Part shown: piece by piece, positions 16,595 through 24,423 of the stretch
Layout of the letters: each line of letters starts with the position of its first letter
Position numbering within the stretch: the first letter of the stretch is position 1
Assembly (NCBI GenBank): GCA_017437745.1
Contig: JAFRYI010000007.1
Location: forward strand, 1 to 64,000
Source: Bacillota bacterium
GTDB taxonomy: Bacteria; Bacillota; Clostridia; Peptostreptococcales; Anaerovoracaceae
Length of the DNA stretch: 64,000 nucleotides
Reading direction: 5' to 3'
Program-made: the position numbers and the translations under genes
The notes under the pieces: generated by a model
Seen by the model: the letters and a program-made list of their open reading frames with translations, nothing else
Databases searched by the model: none
What the model was told of the DNA's origin: nothing

Positions 16595-16762
16595 GCCGCT
16601 GTTACGCGAGCCAAGGTTGTAGCCTGCCATAAAGCAGGTCACACACAGCGATAATATCGCTATCATGGACTCAACATTCATACGCCCTCCTTTCTCCCCT
16701 TTTGAAAAGGGTGGAGGAACAGGTCCCCCGAAGAGGACTGACCGCCTACCGTGTCCGGCAGC
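16509..16762. repeat. Inverted repeat shared by the two converging transcripts of locus 2
   Basis: GGCTGCCGG...GACGGTCAGTCC (16509-16532) recurs inverted as GGACTGACCGCC...CCGGCAGC (16735-16762). Both the antisense RNA and the peptide mRNA would start with nearly the same 5' sequence. Loci 1 and 3 show weaker versions of the same arrangement around GCTGCCG/GCACTGC. Confidence 0.7.
16580..16681 (-). CDS. 33-residue hydrophobic membrane peptide, copy 2 (type I toxin-like)
   Basis: Start chosen at the ATG preceded by GGAGAAAGGAGGG; the reading frame stays open upstream but without an SD. One membrane span, the family core CVTCFMAGY and a basic tail GKKQK. The leader holds CCTCC (plus-strand GGAGG at 16713-16717) and a CCCTTTT/AAAAGGG hairpin next to the SD, so the SD can be masked by pairing. 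Paralogous to 494-583 and 37938-38033. Confidence 0.7.
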   Translation of the reverse strand: MNVESMIAILSLCVTCFMAGYNLGSRNSGKKQK

Positions 16763-16845
16763 GCTTTTGCAATTAATATGATACCAGCGGGAGCGGAAAA
16801 ACAGTAGCGGATCATTAGTCAAAACGGCACACATTTATTCAGCTT

Positions 16846-16878
16846 AAAAGGCAGAAGGTCTGAGACCTCCTGCCTTTG
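16846..16878 (-). terminator. Terminator of pta
   Basis: A hairpin with stem AAAGGCAG(G)AGGTC and GACCTTCTGCCTTTT (minus-strand reading) across a TCA loop, ending in TTTT. It lies 35 bp after the pta stop. Confidence 0.75.
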
Positions 16879-16912
16879 ATCTATGTTGCTATTGAGTTGT
16901 TAGTGCCGTTCT

Positions 16913-17923
16913 TTACAGCGCTGCGGTTATGATGGACATCCTGTAGACTTCTTCGGCGTCGCAGCCGCGGGAGAGGTCGTTGATCGGAGCGTTGAGTCCG
17001 AGCAGTACGGGGCCGTAAGCCGCGTATCCGCCGAGCCTCTGGGCGATCTTGTAGCCGATGTTGGCGGCTTCGATCAGCGGGAACACGAAGGTGTTGGCGT
17101 AGCCGGCGACAGGGGATCCGGGGAACTTCAGCTGGCCTACGACCGGGGATACCGCAGCGTCGAACTGCATCTCGCCGTCGATCAGCATGTCCGGATTCAT
17201 CTCCCTGGCGATCTTTGTGGCTTCCTGGGAGAGAGCGACGGTGCCGCCCTTGCCGGAGCCCTTGGTGGAGAAGCTGAGCATCGCTACCTTGGGGTCTATG
17301 CCGAAGATCCTTGCGCATCTCTCGACTTCCACGGCTACCTCGGCCAGCTTAGCCGCGCCGGAGAGCGTTACGTTTCCGTCCTTGTCCACGGTGTCCGTGT
17401 AGTCCAGGTTCACCGCGCAGTCGCCCATGGCGATGGTACGCAGAGCCTCGGGGCCTTCCTCGCGGTGGAGTATGAAGCAGGAGGAAACAAGGTGCGAACC
17501 GGGCTTGGTCTTTACCAGCTGCAGAGCCGGACGGATGGTGTCAGCGGTGGAGTAGGTAGCTCCGCCGAGCAGGCAGTCCGCCTTGCCGATCTTTACCAGC
17601 ATGGTGCCGAAATAGTTGCCCTTAAGCAGCGCCGCGCGGCACTCTTCCGGGGTCATCTTGCCCTTGCGCAGAGCGACCATGGTGTCGACCATCTCGTCCA
17701 TGCCTTCGTAGGTAGCGGGGTCCAGGATCTGGGCCTTGGAGATGTCGAAACCGCCTTTTTCGGCAGCGGCCTTGACTTCTTCGACGTTGCCTACGAGCAC
17801 CACACTCATGAGGCCTTCCTTAAGAAGACGGGCAGCTGCGCTCTGGATGCGCGCGTCGGTACCTTCGGTAAACACGATGGTCTTCGGCTGGGCTTTTACT
17901 TTTTCGATGAGTTTGTCAAACAT
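16913..17923 (-). CDS. pta: Phosphate acetyltransferase
   Basis: 336 residues, the usual length of the short bacterial Pta. Interconverts acetyl-CoA and acetyl phosphate in the cytoplasm, the first step of acetate formation with ATP yield in fermenters. Recognisable throughout: IVFTEGTDARIQSAAARLL at the start, GKMTPEECRAALLKGNYFGTMLV in the middle, and the C-terminal FPLIEAANIGYKIAQRLGGY and GLNAPINDLSRG blocks. GGAGGAA precedes the ATG. The partner acetate kinase gene is not adjacent in this window. Confidence 0.95.
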   Translation of the reverse strand: MFDKLIEKVKAQPKTIVFTEGTDARIQSAAARLLKEGLMSVVLVGNVEEVKAAAEKGGFDISKAQILDPATYEGMDEMVDTMVALRKGKMTPEECRAALLKGNYFGTMLVKIGKADCLLGGATYSTADTIRPALQLVKTKPGSHLVSSCFILHREEGPEALRTIAMGDCAVNLDYTDTVDKDGNVTLSGAAKLAEVAVEVERCARIFGIDPKVAMLSFSTKGSGKGGTVALSQEATKIAREMNPDMLIDGEMQFDAAVSPVVGQLKFPGSPVAGYANTFVFPLIEAANIGYKIAQRLGGYAAYGPVLLGLNAPINDLSRGCDAEEVYRMSIITAAL

Positions 17924-17999
17924 TGTTATTCCTCCGTAAACGCTTTAATGCTTTAGTAACTTTATTACGGCGCGTCTGGCGCTGTTTCATAACCATTTA

Positions 18000-18005
18000 A
18001 TTATA
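18000..18005 (-). promoter_or_regulatory. -10 box of the pta promoter
   Basis: TATAAT on the minus strand, within TATATAAT, 77 bp before the pta start. The best -35 candidate 17 bp upstream is TTTATT, which is weak. Confidence 0.5.
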
Positions 18006-18058
18006 TACCAAACGAAGCGGGAAATAAAGTGGCGCGGGATGGTTACGCGTATCGTTCT

Positions 18059-18202
18059 GCGGCGCGCAGGCTGTGTTCGCGGACACGCTCCCGCTTGGTT
18101 GGGATCCCACCAGCGGTACTAAGCTCTGTCTGCGCCTTCCGGCTTGCCAGTCGCTAAGGACCGGGTTCCCAAACAGTCCTCGGAACACAGCCTTCGCGCC
18201 GC
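18059..18202 (-). repeat. Structured interspersed repeat, copy C
   Basis: Inverted relative to A and B. Same core (GGGAACCCGGTCCTTAGCGA, ACCGCTGG, AGCGGGAGCGTGTCC). The outer stem is again unique: 18061-18078 pairs with 18183-18200 at 17 of 18 positions. Inner arm TTTGGGA/TCCCAA differs from the CAGGG/CCCTG of copies B and D but still pairs. It sits between the divergent pta and nagZ-like genes. Confidence 0.85.
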
Positions 18203-18229
18203 GAATAATTACCGCGCGGTCCTTAACCT

Positions 18230-18259
18230 TTGTAACTGCATGTCGTTTTATGGTATAAT
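18230..18259 (+). promoter_or_regulatory. Promoter of the NagZ-like lipoprotein gene
   Basis: TTGTAA (18230-18235), 18-bp spacer, and an extended -10 TGGTATAAT ending at 18259. The start codon is only 10 bp further, so the transcript should have almost no leader. Confidence 0.7.
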
Positions 18260-18268
18260 CACTAGATT

Positions 18269-19513
18269 ATGAAAAGACATTCAGCAAAACCGAATACCGT
18301 CGGAGCGATGGCGATGCTCATGGCGCTCGTCCTGCTTCTGTGCGCCTGCGGAACGCCGTCCGGTAACACACAGAACAACAGCGCGGAGGAGTTCGTGCCC
18401 GGAAACCACGAGGACGACACGCAGGGCAAGGACGATCAGGACGACTACTGCACCCAGCTGCTAAAGTCCATGACGCTGCGCGAAAAAGTCGGCCAGATGT
18501 TCATAATCCGGCCGGACCAGCTCGTCACGTCGCTGGCGCCAGCGTCCACACATACCAGCAAAGCCAGCAAGGTAAAGACCTTCTCGCAGGAGATGCTCGG
18601 GACGCTTAAGGATTACCCGGCAGGCGGATTCATATTCTTCGACAAGAACATAGAAAGCAAGACGCAGATAATGAACTTCACGGCTCAGGCGCGCGAGGTC
18701 TCGAAATATCTGCCGTTCATAGCCATAGACGAGGAGGGCGGCAAGGTCACCAGGCTGGCCGGCTCCACGGATAAAGGCATACGCGTAAAGACCTACAGGA
18801 GCATGGAATCCATAGGTAAGACCGGCGACCCGGCCAACGCGCTCGAGGCCGGTCAGACCATAGGCAAATATCTGGAGGAATACGGCTTCAATCTGGACTT
18901 CGCTCCGGTGGCGGACATCAACACCAATCCCCGCAACGTAATAATCGGGGACCGCGCCTTCGGCTCCGATCCGGACATGGCGGCGAAGATGGTCTGCGCG
19001 TTCGTGGACGGACTGCACGAAAGCAGCGTGCTGTCGTCCGTAAAGCATTTCCCGGGTCACGGGGACACCACGGCGGATACCCACCACGGCAGCGTAGCGG
19101 TAAAGAAGACCTGGGCGCAGCTTCTGGAGGCGGAGCTGATACCGTTCCGGGCCGCGTTCGATACCACGGACTTCGTGATGATAGCGCACATCAACCTGCC
19201 CAACGCTACGTCGGACGGGCTGCCGGCATCCATCTCCAGGGAGCTAATAACGGATAAGCTGCGCGGCGAGCTGGGCTACAAAGGCCTTGTGATCACCGAC
19301 TCTCTGGCCATGGACGCGATAACGGATCTGTATTCGCAGGAAGAGTCGGCGGTCCTTGCAGTAGAAGCGGGCGTGGACGTTCTGCTGATGCCGCTGGACT
19401 ATACGACGAGCTTCGACGCGGTAGTGGCTGCGGTCGAGAGCGGCAGGATACCCGAGAGCCGCATAGACGACAGCGTTCTGCGCATACTGCAGGCAAAGTC
19501 CAAGATACACTGA
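18269..19513 (+). CDS. Glycoside hydrolase family 3 lipoprotein, beta-N-acetylhexosaminidase type
   Basis: 414 residues. Lipoprotein signal with lipobox LLCAC (about residues 24-28), so it acts outside the membrane. The GH3 NagZ fold is clear: EKVGQMF near the start, FIAIDEEGGKVTRL, LDFAPVADINTNPRN, KHFPGHGDTTADTHHG (about residue 257; the His/Asp dyad of NagZ enzymes) and ITDSLAMDA (nucleophile Asp at about 344). Expected to release N-acetylglucosamine from peptidoglycan fragments or other glycans. It lacks an SD, in keeping with the very short leader. Calling it nagZ is tempting but substrate specificity is unproven. Confidence 0.9.
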   Translation: MKRHSAKPNTVGAMAMLMALVLLLCACGTPSGNTQNNSAEEFVPGNHEDDTQGKDDQDDYCTQLLKSMTLREKVGQMFIIRPDQLVTSLAPASTHTSKASKVKTFSQEMLGTLKDYPAGGFIFFDKNIESKTQIMNFTAQAREVSKYLPFIAIDEEGGKVTRLAGSTDKGIRVKTYRSMESIGKTGDPANALEAGQTIGKYLEEYGFNLDFAPVADINTNPRNVIIGDRAFGSDPDMAAKMVCAFVDGLHESSVLSSVKHFPGHGDTTADTHHGSVAVKKTWAQLLEAELIPFRAAFDTTDFVMIAHINLPNATSDGLPASISRELITDKLRGELGYKGLVITDSLAMDAITDLYSQEESAVLAVEAGVDVLLMPLDYTTSFDAVVAAVESGRIPESRIDDSVLRILQAKSKIH

Positions 19514-19595
19514 GCGGCTGGGGACGCGGACCGGTGCGCCGGCGGAACGTGTCGTGGACGAACGCCGCTGCGCGCGTAACAGAAAGGATAGCTAA

Positions 19596-20069
19596 ATGTC
19601 TGTATACGATTTCGTAATGAAGGACGCGGAAGGCGTCGACGTATCCCTTGCGGATTACAGGGGCAAGGTGCTGCTGATAGTAAACACGGCAACCGGCTGC
19701 GGCTTTACCCCGCAGTACAACGCTCTGGAGGAACTGTACGAAAAGTATAAGGACCGGGGCTTCGAGATCCTGGACTTCCCGTGCAACCAGTTCGGTGAGC
19801 AGGCCCCCGGCACGGACGCGGAGATAACCGAGTTCTGCGCGATAAACTTCGGCGTCAGCTTCAGACAGTTCTCCAAGATAGACGTCAACGGCGAGAACGA
19901 GGCGCCGCTGTACACCTACCTTAAGAACGAAAAGGGCGGCATCCTTGGCACTAAGATAAAGTGGAACTTCACCAAGTTCCTGGTGGACCGTGAAGGCAAC
20001 GTCGTGGAGCGCTACGCTCCGACCGTAACGCCGGAGAGGATCGAGCCCAGGATAAAGGATCTGCTGTAA
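19596..20069 (+). CDS. Glutathione peroxidase family (thiol peroxidase), Cys type
   Basis: 157 residues, full length for the family. Reduces peroxides; the bacterial Cys forms usually take electrons from thioredoxin. Visible: peroxidatic Cys35 in TATGCGFTPQY (VASKCG in most members), FPCNQFGEQAPGT with Cys63 and Gln65, the probable resolving Cys81 in EFCAINFGVSF, and IKWNFTKFLVD carrying the active-site Trp and Asn. Cytoplasmic, no signal peptide. AGAAAGGAT precedes the ATG. It follows the GH3 gene by 82 bp and may be co-transcribed. Confidence 0.92.
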   Translation: MSVYDFVMKDAEGVDVSLADYRGKVLLIVNTATGCGFTPQYNALEELYEKYKDRGFEILDFPCNQFGEQAPGTDAEITEFCAINFGVSFRQFSKIDVNGENEAPLYTYLKNEKGGILGTKIKWNFTKFLVDREGNVVERYAPTVTPERIEPRIKDLL

Positions 20070-20224
20070 AGGCCGCATCACATCACACAAATTACAAAAA
20101 ACAGTTTGGATTTCTTCACGGAGGCTTGCCGGGGAACACATATTAGTCGCTTATACTTTAACCATCAAAAGCGATCACTAAACATACAATTCTTCATAAA
20201 ACCTCCAATATAGAAAAAGCATTA

Positions 20225-20253
20225 GGGCGGACTCGAAAGAGCCCGCCTTTTTG
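20225..20253 (+). terminator. Intrinsic terminator after the peroxidase gene
   Basis: GGGCGGaCTC pairs with GAGcCCGCC across a GAAA tetraloop and runs into TTTTT. The 155 bp between the peroxidase stop and this hairpin show no gene. Confidence 0.9.
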
Positions 20254-20354
20254 TTATTCTGACGTCATATCGAGCGGCAGCAGGCCCGGGCCCCGGGAGA
20301 TAGGGACAACTGTGTATCATCGGCAAATTAAACTTTAATTGAGCAAAATCACGC

Positions 20355-20383
20355 TTGACATCCGCTGTTTCGTGGCGCATAAT
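20355..20383 (+). promoter_or_regulatory. Promoter of the T-box/trpB transcript
   Basis: TTGACA (20355-20360), 17-bp spacer, CATAAT (20378-20383). Transcription would begin about 20390, just before stem I of the T-box. Confidence 0.85.
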
Positions 20384-20389
20384 AACCAC

Positions 20390-20678
20390 AATTTAATAAA
20401 CTAAACCTGTGAGGAAGAGTAGTACCCTGCATTGCAAAGCTATAGCTAGCTCCGGACGGTGGAAGCGGAGCGCGGCGCGGCAGGCGAATGGACTTCTGAG
20501 GGCGGACCGAAAAGCATCCCAAGGGAGCGCTCAGTAGGGACCGACGGGATCCCTCCTGTTACAAATCGGGGTGCCTGTGATGGCAGGCATAAGTGAGAGG
20601 CGCGCAAGCGCAACTCGGGTGGCAACGCAGAAGCAGGCGCTTTTGTCCCGGGAGACCGTGGATGAAAGCGCTTTTTTA
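20390..20678 (+). promoter_or_regulatory. Tryptophan-specific T-box leader
   Basis: A T-box senses uncharged tRNA and controls transcription termination. Landmarks: stem I start GAGGAAGAGTAGTA (about 20411-20424), specifier region GAATGGACTTCTGA with codon TGG (Trp) at 20489-20491, and the T-box sequence ACTCGGGTGGCAACGC (20613-20628). The tRNA-pairing bases TGGC fit a tRNA ending GCCA, as tRNA-Trp does. The terminator is a 12-bp stem (20637-20648 with 20660-20671) followed by six T; antiterminator pairing would involve the T-box segment. The downstream gene is tryptophan synthase beta, agreeing with the specifier. Confidence 0.93.
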
Positions 20679-20781
20679 TCCCACATTCCATCAGACAGCG
20701 GCGCGCGGCATTACGCAGCGTGCAGATCCAAGAGTCGGGCCGCGGCACAGGCCGGCGGCAAAAAGGAAAGAGGTAAAAGAA

Positions 20782-22161
20782 ATGGCTAAGAAAGAAACAG
20801 CACCTTACAAGATCTATCTTACGGAAAACGAGCTTCCCACCAGTTGGTATAACCTGAGGGCGGACATGAAGACCAAGCCCGCTCCGCTGCTCCACCCGGG
20901 AACGCTCAAGCCCCTTAAATTCGAAGACATGCAGCCCATCTTCTGCGATGAGCTGATAAAGCAGGAACTGGACAACGACACGCAGTTCATTCCCATCCCG
21001 GGACCGGTAATGGACTTCTACAAGATGTACAGACCTTCGCCGCTGGTACACGCGGAGTTCCTGGAAAAGCTCCTGGACACCCCGGCAAAGATCTACTACA
21101 AGTTCGAGGGCAACAACACCTCCGGAAGCCACAAGCTCAATTCCGCGATAGCCCAGGCATACTACGCAAAGGCTCAGGGCCTTAAGGGCGTCACCACCGA
21201 GACCGGAGCCGGCCAGTGGGGCACCGCGCTTTCCATGGCTTGCTCCTACTTCGACCTGGACTGCAAGGTATACATGGTTAAAGTGTCCTACGAGCAGAAG
21301 CCTTTCCGCCGTGAAGTGATGCGCACCTACGGCGCCAACGTCACTCCGTCCCCGTCCATGGATACCGAGGTGGGCCGCAGGATCAACGCGGAGCACCCGG
21401 GAACCACCGGATCCCTGGGATGCGCCATCTCCGAGGCTGTGGAAGTTGCGGTAAGCACTCCCGGCTACAGATACGAGCTGGGCAGCGTGCTCAATCAGGT
21501 GCTTCTGCACCAGTCCGTGATAGGTCTGGAGACCAAGGCAGCCTGCGACAAGTACGGAATAGAACCGGACATCATCATCGGCTGCGCAGGCGGCGGCTCC
21601 AATCTGGGCGGACTGATAGCTCCGTTCATGGGAGAAAAGCTCCGCGGAGAGAAGGACTACAGGTTCATAGCGGTAGAACCCGCGTCCTGCCCCAGCTTTA
21701 CCCGCGGTAAGTACGTATACGATTTCGCGGACACCGGCAAGGTGTGCCCCATGGCTAAGATGTACACTCTGGGTCACGACTTCATTCCTTCCGCCAACCA
21801 CGCGGGCGGCCTCAGGTACCACGGCATGAGCCCGGTGCTCTCCGAGCTCTACCACGAAGGACTTATGGAGGCCAGATCCTACGAGCAGACCGCGGTGTTC
21901 GAGGCTGCCGTACAGTTCGCCAGGGTAGAGGGAATACTCCCCGCTCCGGAATCCGCTCACGCTATAAAGGGCGCGATAGACGAGGCTCTTAAGTGCAAGG
22001 AGACCGGCGAAGAGAAGACCATAATCTTCGGCCTTACCGGCACCGGCTACTTCGACCTCGTGGCTTACCAGAAGTACAACGACGGCGAGATGAGCGACTA
22101 CATCCCCACCGACGAAGACCTCGCGAAAGGCTTCGCCAGCATCCCGCAGGTAGATCTGTAA
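20782..22161 (+). CDS. trpB: Tryptophan synthase beta chain, TrpB2 type
   Basis: 459 residues from the ATG with AGAGGT seven bases upstream; the frame is open further upstream only as part of the T-box leader. A PLP enzyme making L-tryptophan from indole and serine. The long N-terminal extension (ENELPTSWYN) and sequence type are those of TrpB2. PLP lysine in NNTSGSHKLNSA (about residue 117), phosphate-binding GCAGGGSNLGG (about 268). No trpA or other trp gene is adjacent, and TrpB2 proteins usually do not pair with TrpA, so indole salvage is the likely role. Controlled by the Trp T-box. Confidence 0.94.
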   Translation: MAKKETAPYKIYLTENELPTSWYNLRADMKTKPAPLLHPGTLKPLKFEDMQPIFCDELIKQELDNDTQFIPIPGPVMDFYKMYRPSPLVHAEFLEKLLDTPAKIYYKFEGNNTSGSHKLNSAIAQAYYAKAQGLKGVTTETGAGQWGTALSMACSYFDLDCKVYMVKVSYEQKPFRREVMRTYGANVTPSPSMDTEVGRRINAEHPGTTGSLGCAISEAVEVAVSTPGYRYELGSVLNQVLLHQSVIGLETKAACDKYGIEPDIIIGCAGGGSNLGGLIAPFMGEKLRGEKDYRFIAVEPASCPSFTRGKYVYDFADTGKVCPMAKMYTLGHDFIPSANHAGGLRYHGMSPVLSELYHEGLMEARSYEQTAVFEAAVQFARVEGILPAPESAHAIKGAIDEALKCKETGEEKTIIFGLTGTGYFDLVAYQKYNDGEMSDYIPTDEDLAKGFASIPQVDL

Positions 22162-22233
22162 AGGCCTGTCACCACGGCGGCGCGGCGTAGATCACGACGC
22201 CCGCGAATAACTGAACGATAAAATTTTAACCCT

Positions 22234-22272
22234 AAAGCAATGTTCGAATAATCTTGAACATTGCTTTTGTTT
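22234..22272 (+). terminator. Terminator after trpB
   Basis: A 12-bp perfect stem (AAAGCAATGTTC at 22234-22245 with GAACATTGCTTT at 22256-22267) followed by a T-rich run. Confidence 0.9.
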
Positions 22273-22330
22273 TAAGAAAAAACGGTCCGATTTAATCGAA
22301 CGATTTATTTATCGCATTTGTAACTTATTG

Positions 22331-22336
22331 TATAAT
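22331..22336 (+). promoter_or_regulatory. -10 box of the purine operon promoter
   Basis: A perfect TATAAT preceded by TTG one base before; the -35 region (TTTATC) is poor, suggesting an activator or context dependence. A leader of about 75 nt follows and can form a GGGGA...TCCCC hairpin (22352-22395) just before the purE SD. No known purine riboswitch pattern is recognised in it. Confidence 0.5.
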
Positions 22337-22413
22337 CAAATGGTCAGAAAGGGGATGCATTCGGTTGTTTTCGTGCAGCGGATGGCCGTCCCCTGTGTTA
22401 TTTGGAGGATACT

Positions 22414-22896
22414 ATGAAAAAAGTCGGTATCATAATGGGCAGCGACAGCGACATGCCGGTCGCGCAGAAGGCAGTCGACATGCTCAAGTCTCTGGGCGTA
22501 CCTTACGAGGTGCACATCTATTCCGCGCACAGGACTCCGGTCGAGGCGCGTGACTTTTCCCTCAACGCAAGGAAGAACGGTTTCGGAGCCATAATCGCCA
22601 TGGCCGGAATGGCCGCGCACCTGGCCGGAGCCATAGCTGCCAACACCACCATCCCGGTGATAGGCATACCGTGCAAGTCCGGTCCTCTGGCCGGCATGGA
22701 CGCGCTTCTGGCAACCGTTCAGATGCCCACAGGCATACCCGTGGCTACCGTTGCGATAGACGGCGGCGGCAACGCTGCTCTTCTGGCGGCTCAGATAATA
22801 GCCGTGGAGGACGCGGAACTGGCGGAGAAACTGGACGCGAAGCGCAGGGCGGACGCGGACAAGGTCCTGGCGAAGAACGACGCGCTTACGATCTAG
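22414..22896 (+). CDS. purE: N5-carboxyaminoimidazole ribonucleotide mutase (PurE class I)
   Basis: 160 residues from the ATG preceded by GGAGGA (22404-22409). Converts N5-CAIR to CAIR in de novo purine synthesis. MGSDSDMP at the start, SAHRTPVEA at about residue 40, and AMAGMAAHLAGAIAANT follow; these are the PurE substrate-binding loops. First gene of the cluster. Its usual partner PurK is not in the window. Confidence 0.96.
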   Translation: MKKVGIIMGSDSDMPVAQKAVDMLKSLGVPYEVHIYSAHRTPVEARDFSLNARKNGFGAIIAMAGMAAHLAGAIAANTTIPVIGIPCKSGPLAGMDALLATVQMPTGIPVATVAIDGGGNAALLAAQIIAVEDAELAEKLDAKRRADADKVLAKNDALTI

Positions 22897-22992
22897 CGCG
22901 GACGGCAGGACACACGCGTGAACGCCTTCCCGGCGGACGCGTAAGACAGTTTATAATCATCACTTGACATACATTTTGGAGCAGGATCAATT

Positions 22993-24420
22993 ATGGGTGG
23001 ATTTTTCGGCGCAGTCTCAAGCGGGCGCAGCGTAGTCCTGGACGTGTTCTTCGGCACGGACTACCACAGCCATCTCGGAACACAGAGCGCGGGCCTCACT
23101 TTCTGGGACGACGAAAAAGGTTTTTCCAGAGAACTTCACAACATCTCGAACTCTCCGTTCAGGACCAAGTTCGAGTACGACCTGTACAAGTTCGCGGGCA
23201 GATGCGGCATAGGCTGCATAAGCGACACGGATCCCCAGCCGCTGCTGATCAGATCACAGCTGGGGTCTTACGCGATAACGACTACGGGAATAATCAACAA
23301 TGCGGAGGAACTGATCGAAGACATATTCGGCTCGGACCACAATCAGTTCCAGATGATGAGCTCCGGCGGAGTAAACGTTACTGAGCTTGCCAGCGCTCTC
23401 ATCAATCAGGGAAAGACCTTCGCCGAAGGCATCAGGAACGCTCAGGACCGCATCAAGGGTTCCATGAGCTTCATTCTGATGACCGACAAGGGCGAGCTCA
23501 TTGCCGCGCGCGATAAACTGGGCAGGACTCCGGTCCACATCGGAAAGCGCGACGACGGATTCTGCGTGTCCTTCGAGTCCTTCGCCTACGAGAAGCTTGG
23601 CTATCACGACTTCAAGGAACTGGGCCCGGGAGAGGCGGTAAAGCTTACCTGGGACAAGATTGAAGTGATAGACGAGCCGCGTAAGGAAATGAAGATATGC
23701 GCGTTCCTCTGGAGCTACTACGGCTATCCGAATTCGGACTACGAGGGCGTAAACGTGGAGCTGATGCGCTACCACAACGGCGAGATCATGGCGCAGACAG
23801 AGATCGACCGCGGCACTCTACCGGACGTGGACTACGTGGCCGGCGTTCCGGATTCCGGTATACCTCACGCGATAGGCTACTCCACCAGGAGCCGCAAGAC
23901 CTTCGCCAGGCCGTTCGTAAAATACACGCCGACATGGCCCAGGTCCTTCATGCCGAACGACCAGACGGTACGCAACCGTGTCGCGAAGATGAAGCAGCTG
24001 CCCGTCGACAGGCTTATCCGCGGCAAGAAGCTGTTGTTCGTGGACGACTCCATAGTGCGCGGCACGCAGCTCCGCGAGACCGTGGATTTCCTCTACGAGT
24101 CCGGCGCCAAGGAAGTGCACATGCGCTCCGCCTGCCCGCCGATAATGTACGCGTGCAAGTATCTTAACTTCAGCCGCGGCAACTCCGACATGGACCTTCT
24201 TGCCAGAAGGATCATCCAGGAGCTGGAAGGCGACGAAGGCAGCAAACACATAGAAGAATACGCGGACGGAAGCACCGAGCGCGGCAAGTGCCTGCTTAAG
24301 ACCATCTGCGAAAAAATGGGTTTCGACTCTCTGGGCTACCAGACCCTGGACGGTCTGCTGGACGCCATAGGTCTCCCGCGTGAAAAAGTCTGCACATACT
24401 GCTGGACAGGAAAGGAATAG
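22993..24420 (+). CDS. Amidophosphoribosyltransferase (PurF) homologue lacking the N-terminal Cys
   Basis: 475 residues. PurF makes 5-phosphoribosylamine from PRPP. The C-terminal phosphoribosyltransferase half is intact: VAGVPDSGIPHAIGYS and the PRPP loop LLFVDDSIVRGTQ (about residue 350). The N-terminal Ntn-glutaminase half is recognisable, but the protein begins MGGFFGAVSSG where PurF has a processed CGVFG: the nucleophile cysteine is replaced by glycine, and no Cys lies near the N-terminus. The HRGQ region reads SHLGTQSAG. It may use free ammonia or another amine source. It lies between purE and purM, so a purine role is likely. Confidence 0.85.
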   Translation: MGGFFGAVSSGRSVVLDVFFGTDYHSHLGTQSAGLTFWDDEKGFSRELHNISNSPFRTKFEYDLYKFAGRCGIGCISDTDPQPLLIRSQLGSYAITTTGIINNAEELIEDIFGSDHNQFQMMSSGGVNVTELASALINQGKTFAEGIRNAQDRIKGSMSFILMTDKGELIAARDKLGRTPVHIGKRDDGFCVSFESFAYEKLGYHDFKELGPGEAVKLTWDKIEVIDEPRKEMKICAFLWSYYGYPNSDYEGVNVELMRYHNGEIMAQTEIDRGTLPDVDYVAGVPDSGIPHAIGYSTRSRKTFARPFVKYTPTWPRSFMPNDQTVRNRVAKMKQLPVDRLIRGKKLLFVDDSIVRGTQLRETVDFLYESGAKEVHMRSACPPIMYACKYLNFSRGNSDMDLLARRIIQELEGDEGSKHIEEYADGSTERGKCLLKTICEKMGFDSLGYQTLDGLLDAIGLPREKVCTYCWTGKE

Positions 24421-24423
24421 ATC

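Noticed and set aside
20593-20781. N-terminal extension of trpB starting at 20593
   Set aside because: This stretch is the T-box antiterminator/terminator region; the SD and family alignment place the start at 20782.
22273-22413. Possible purine or PRPP riboswitch before purE
   Set aside because: Only a simple GGGGA/TCCCC hairpin is visible; the conserved loops of known purine-sensing riboswitches are not recognisable.
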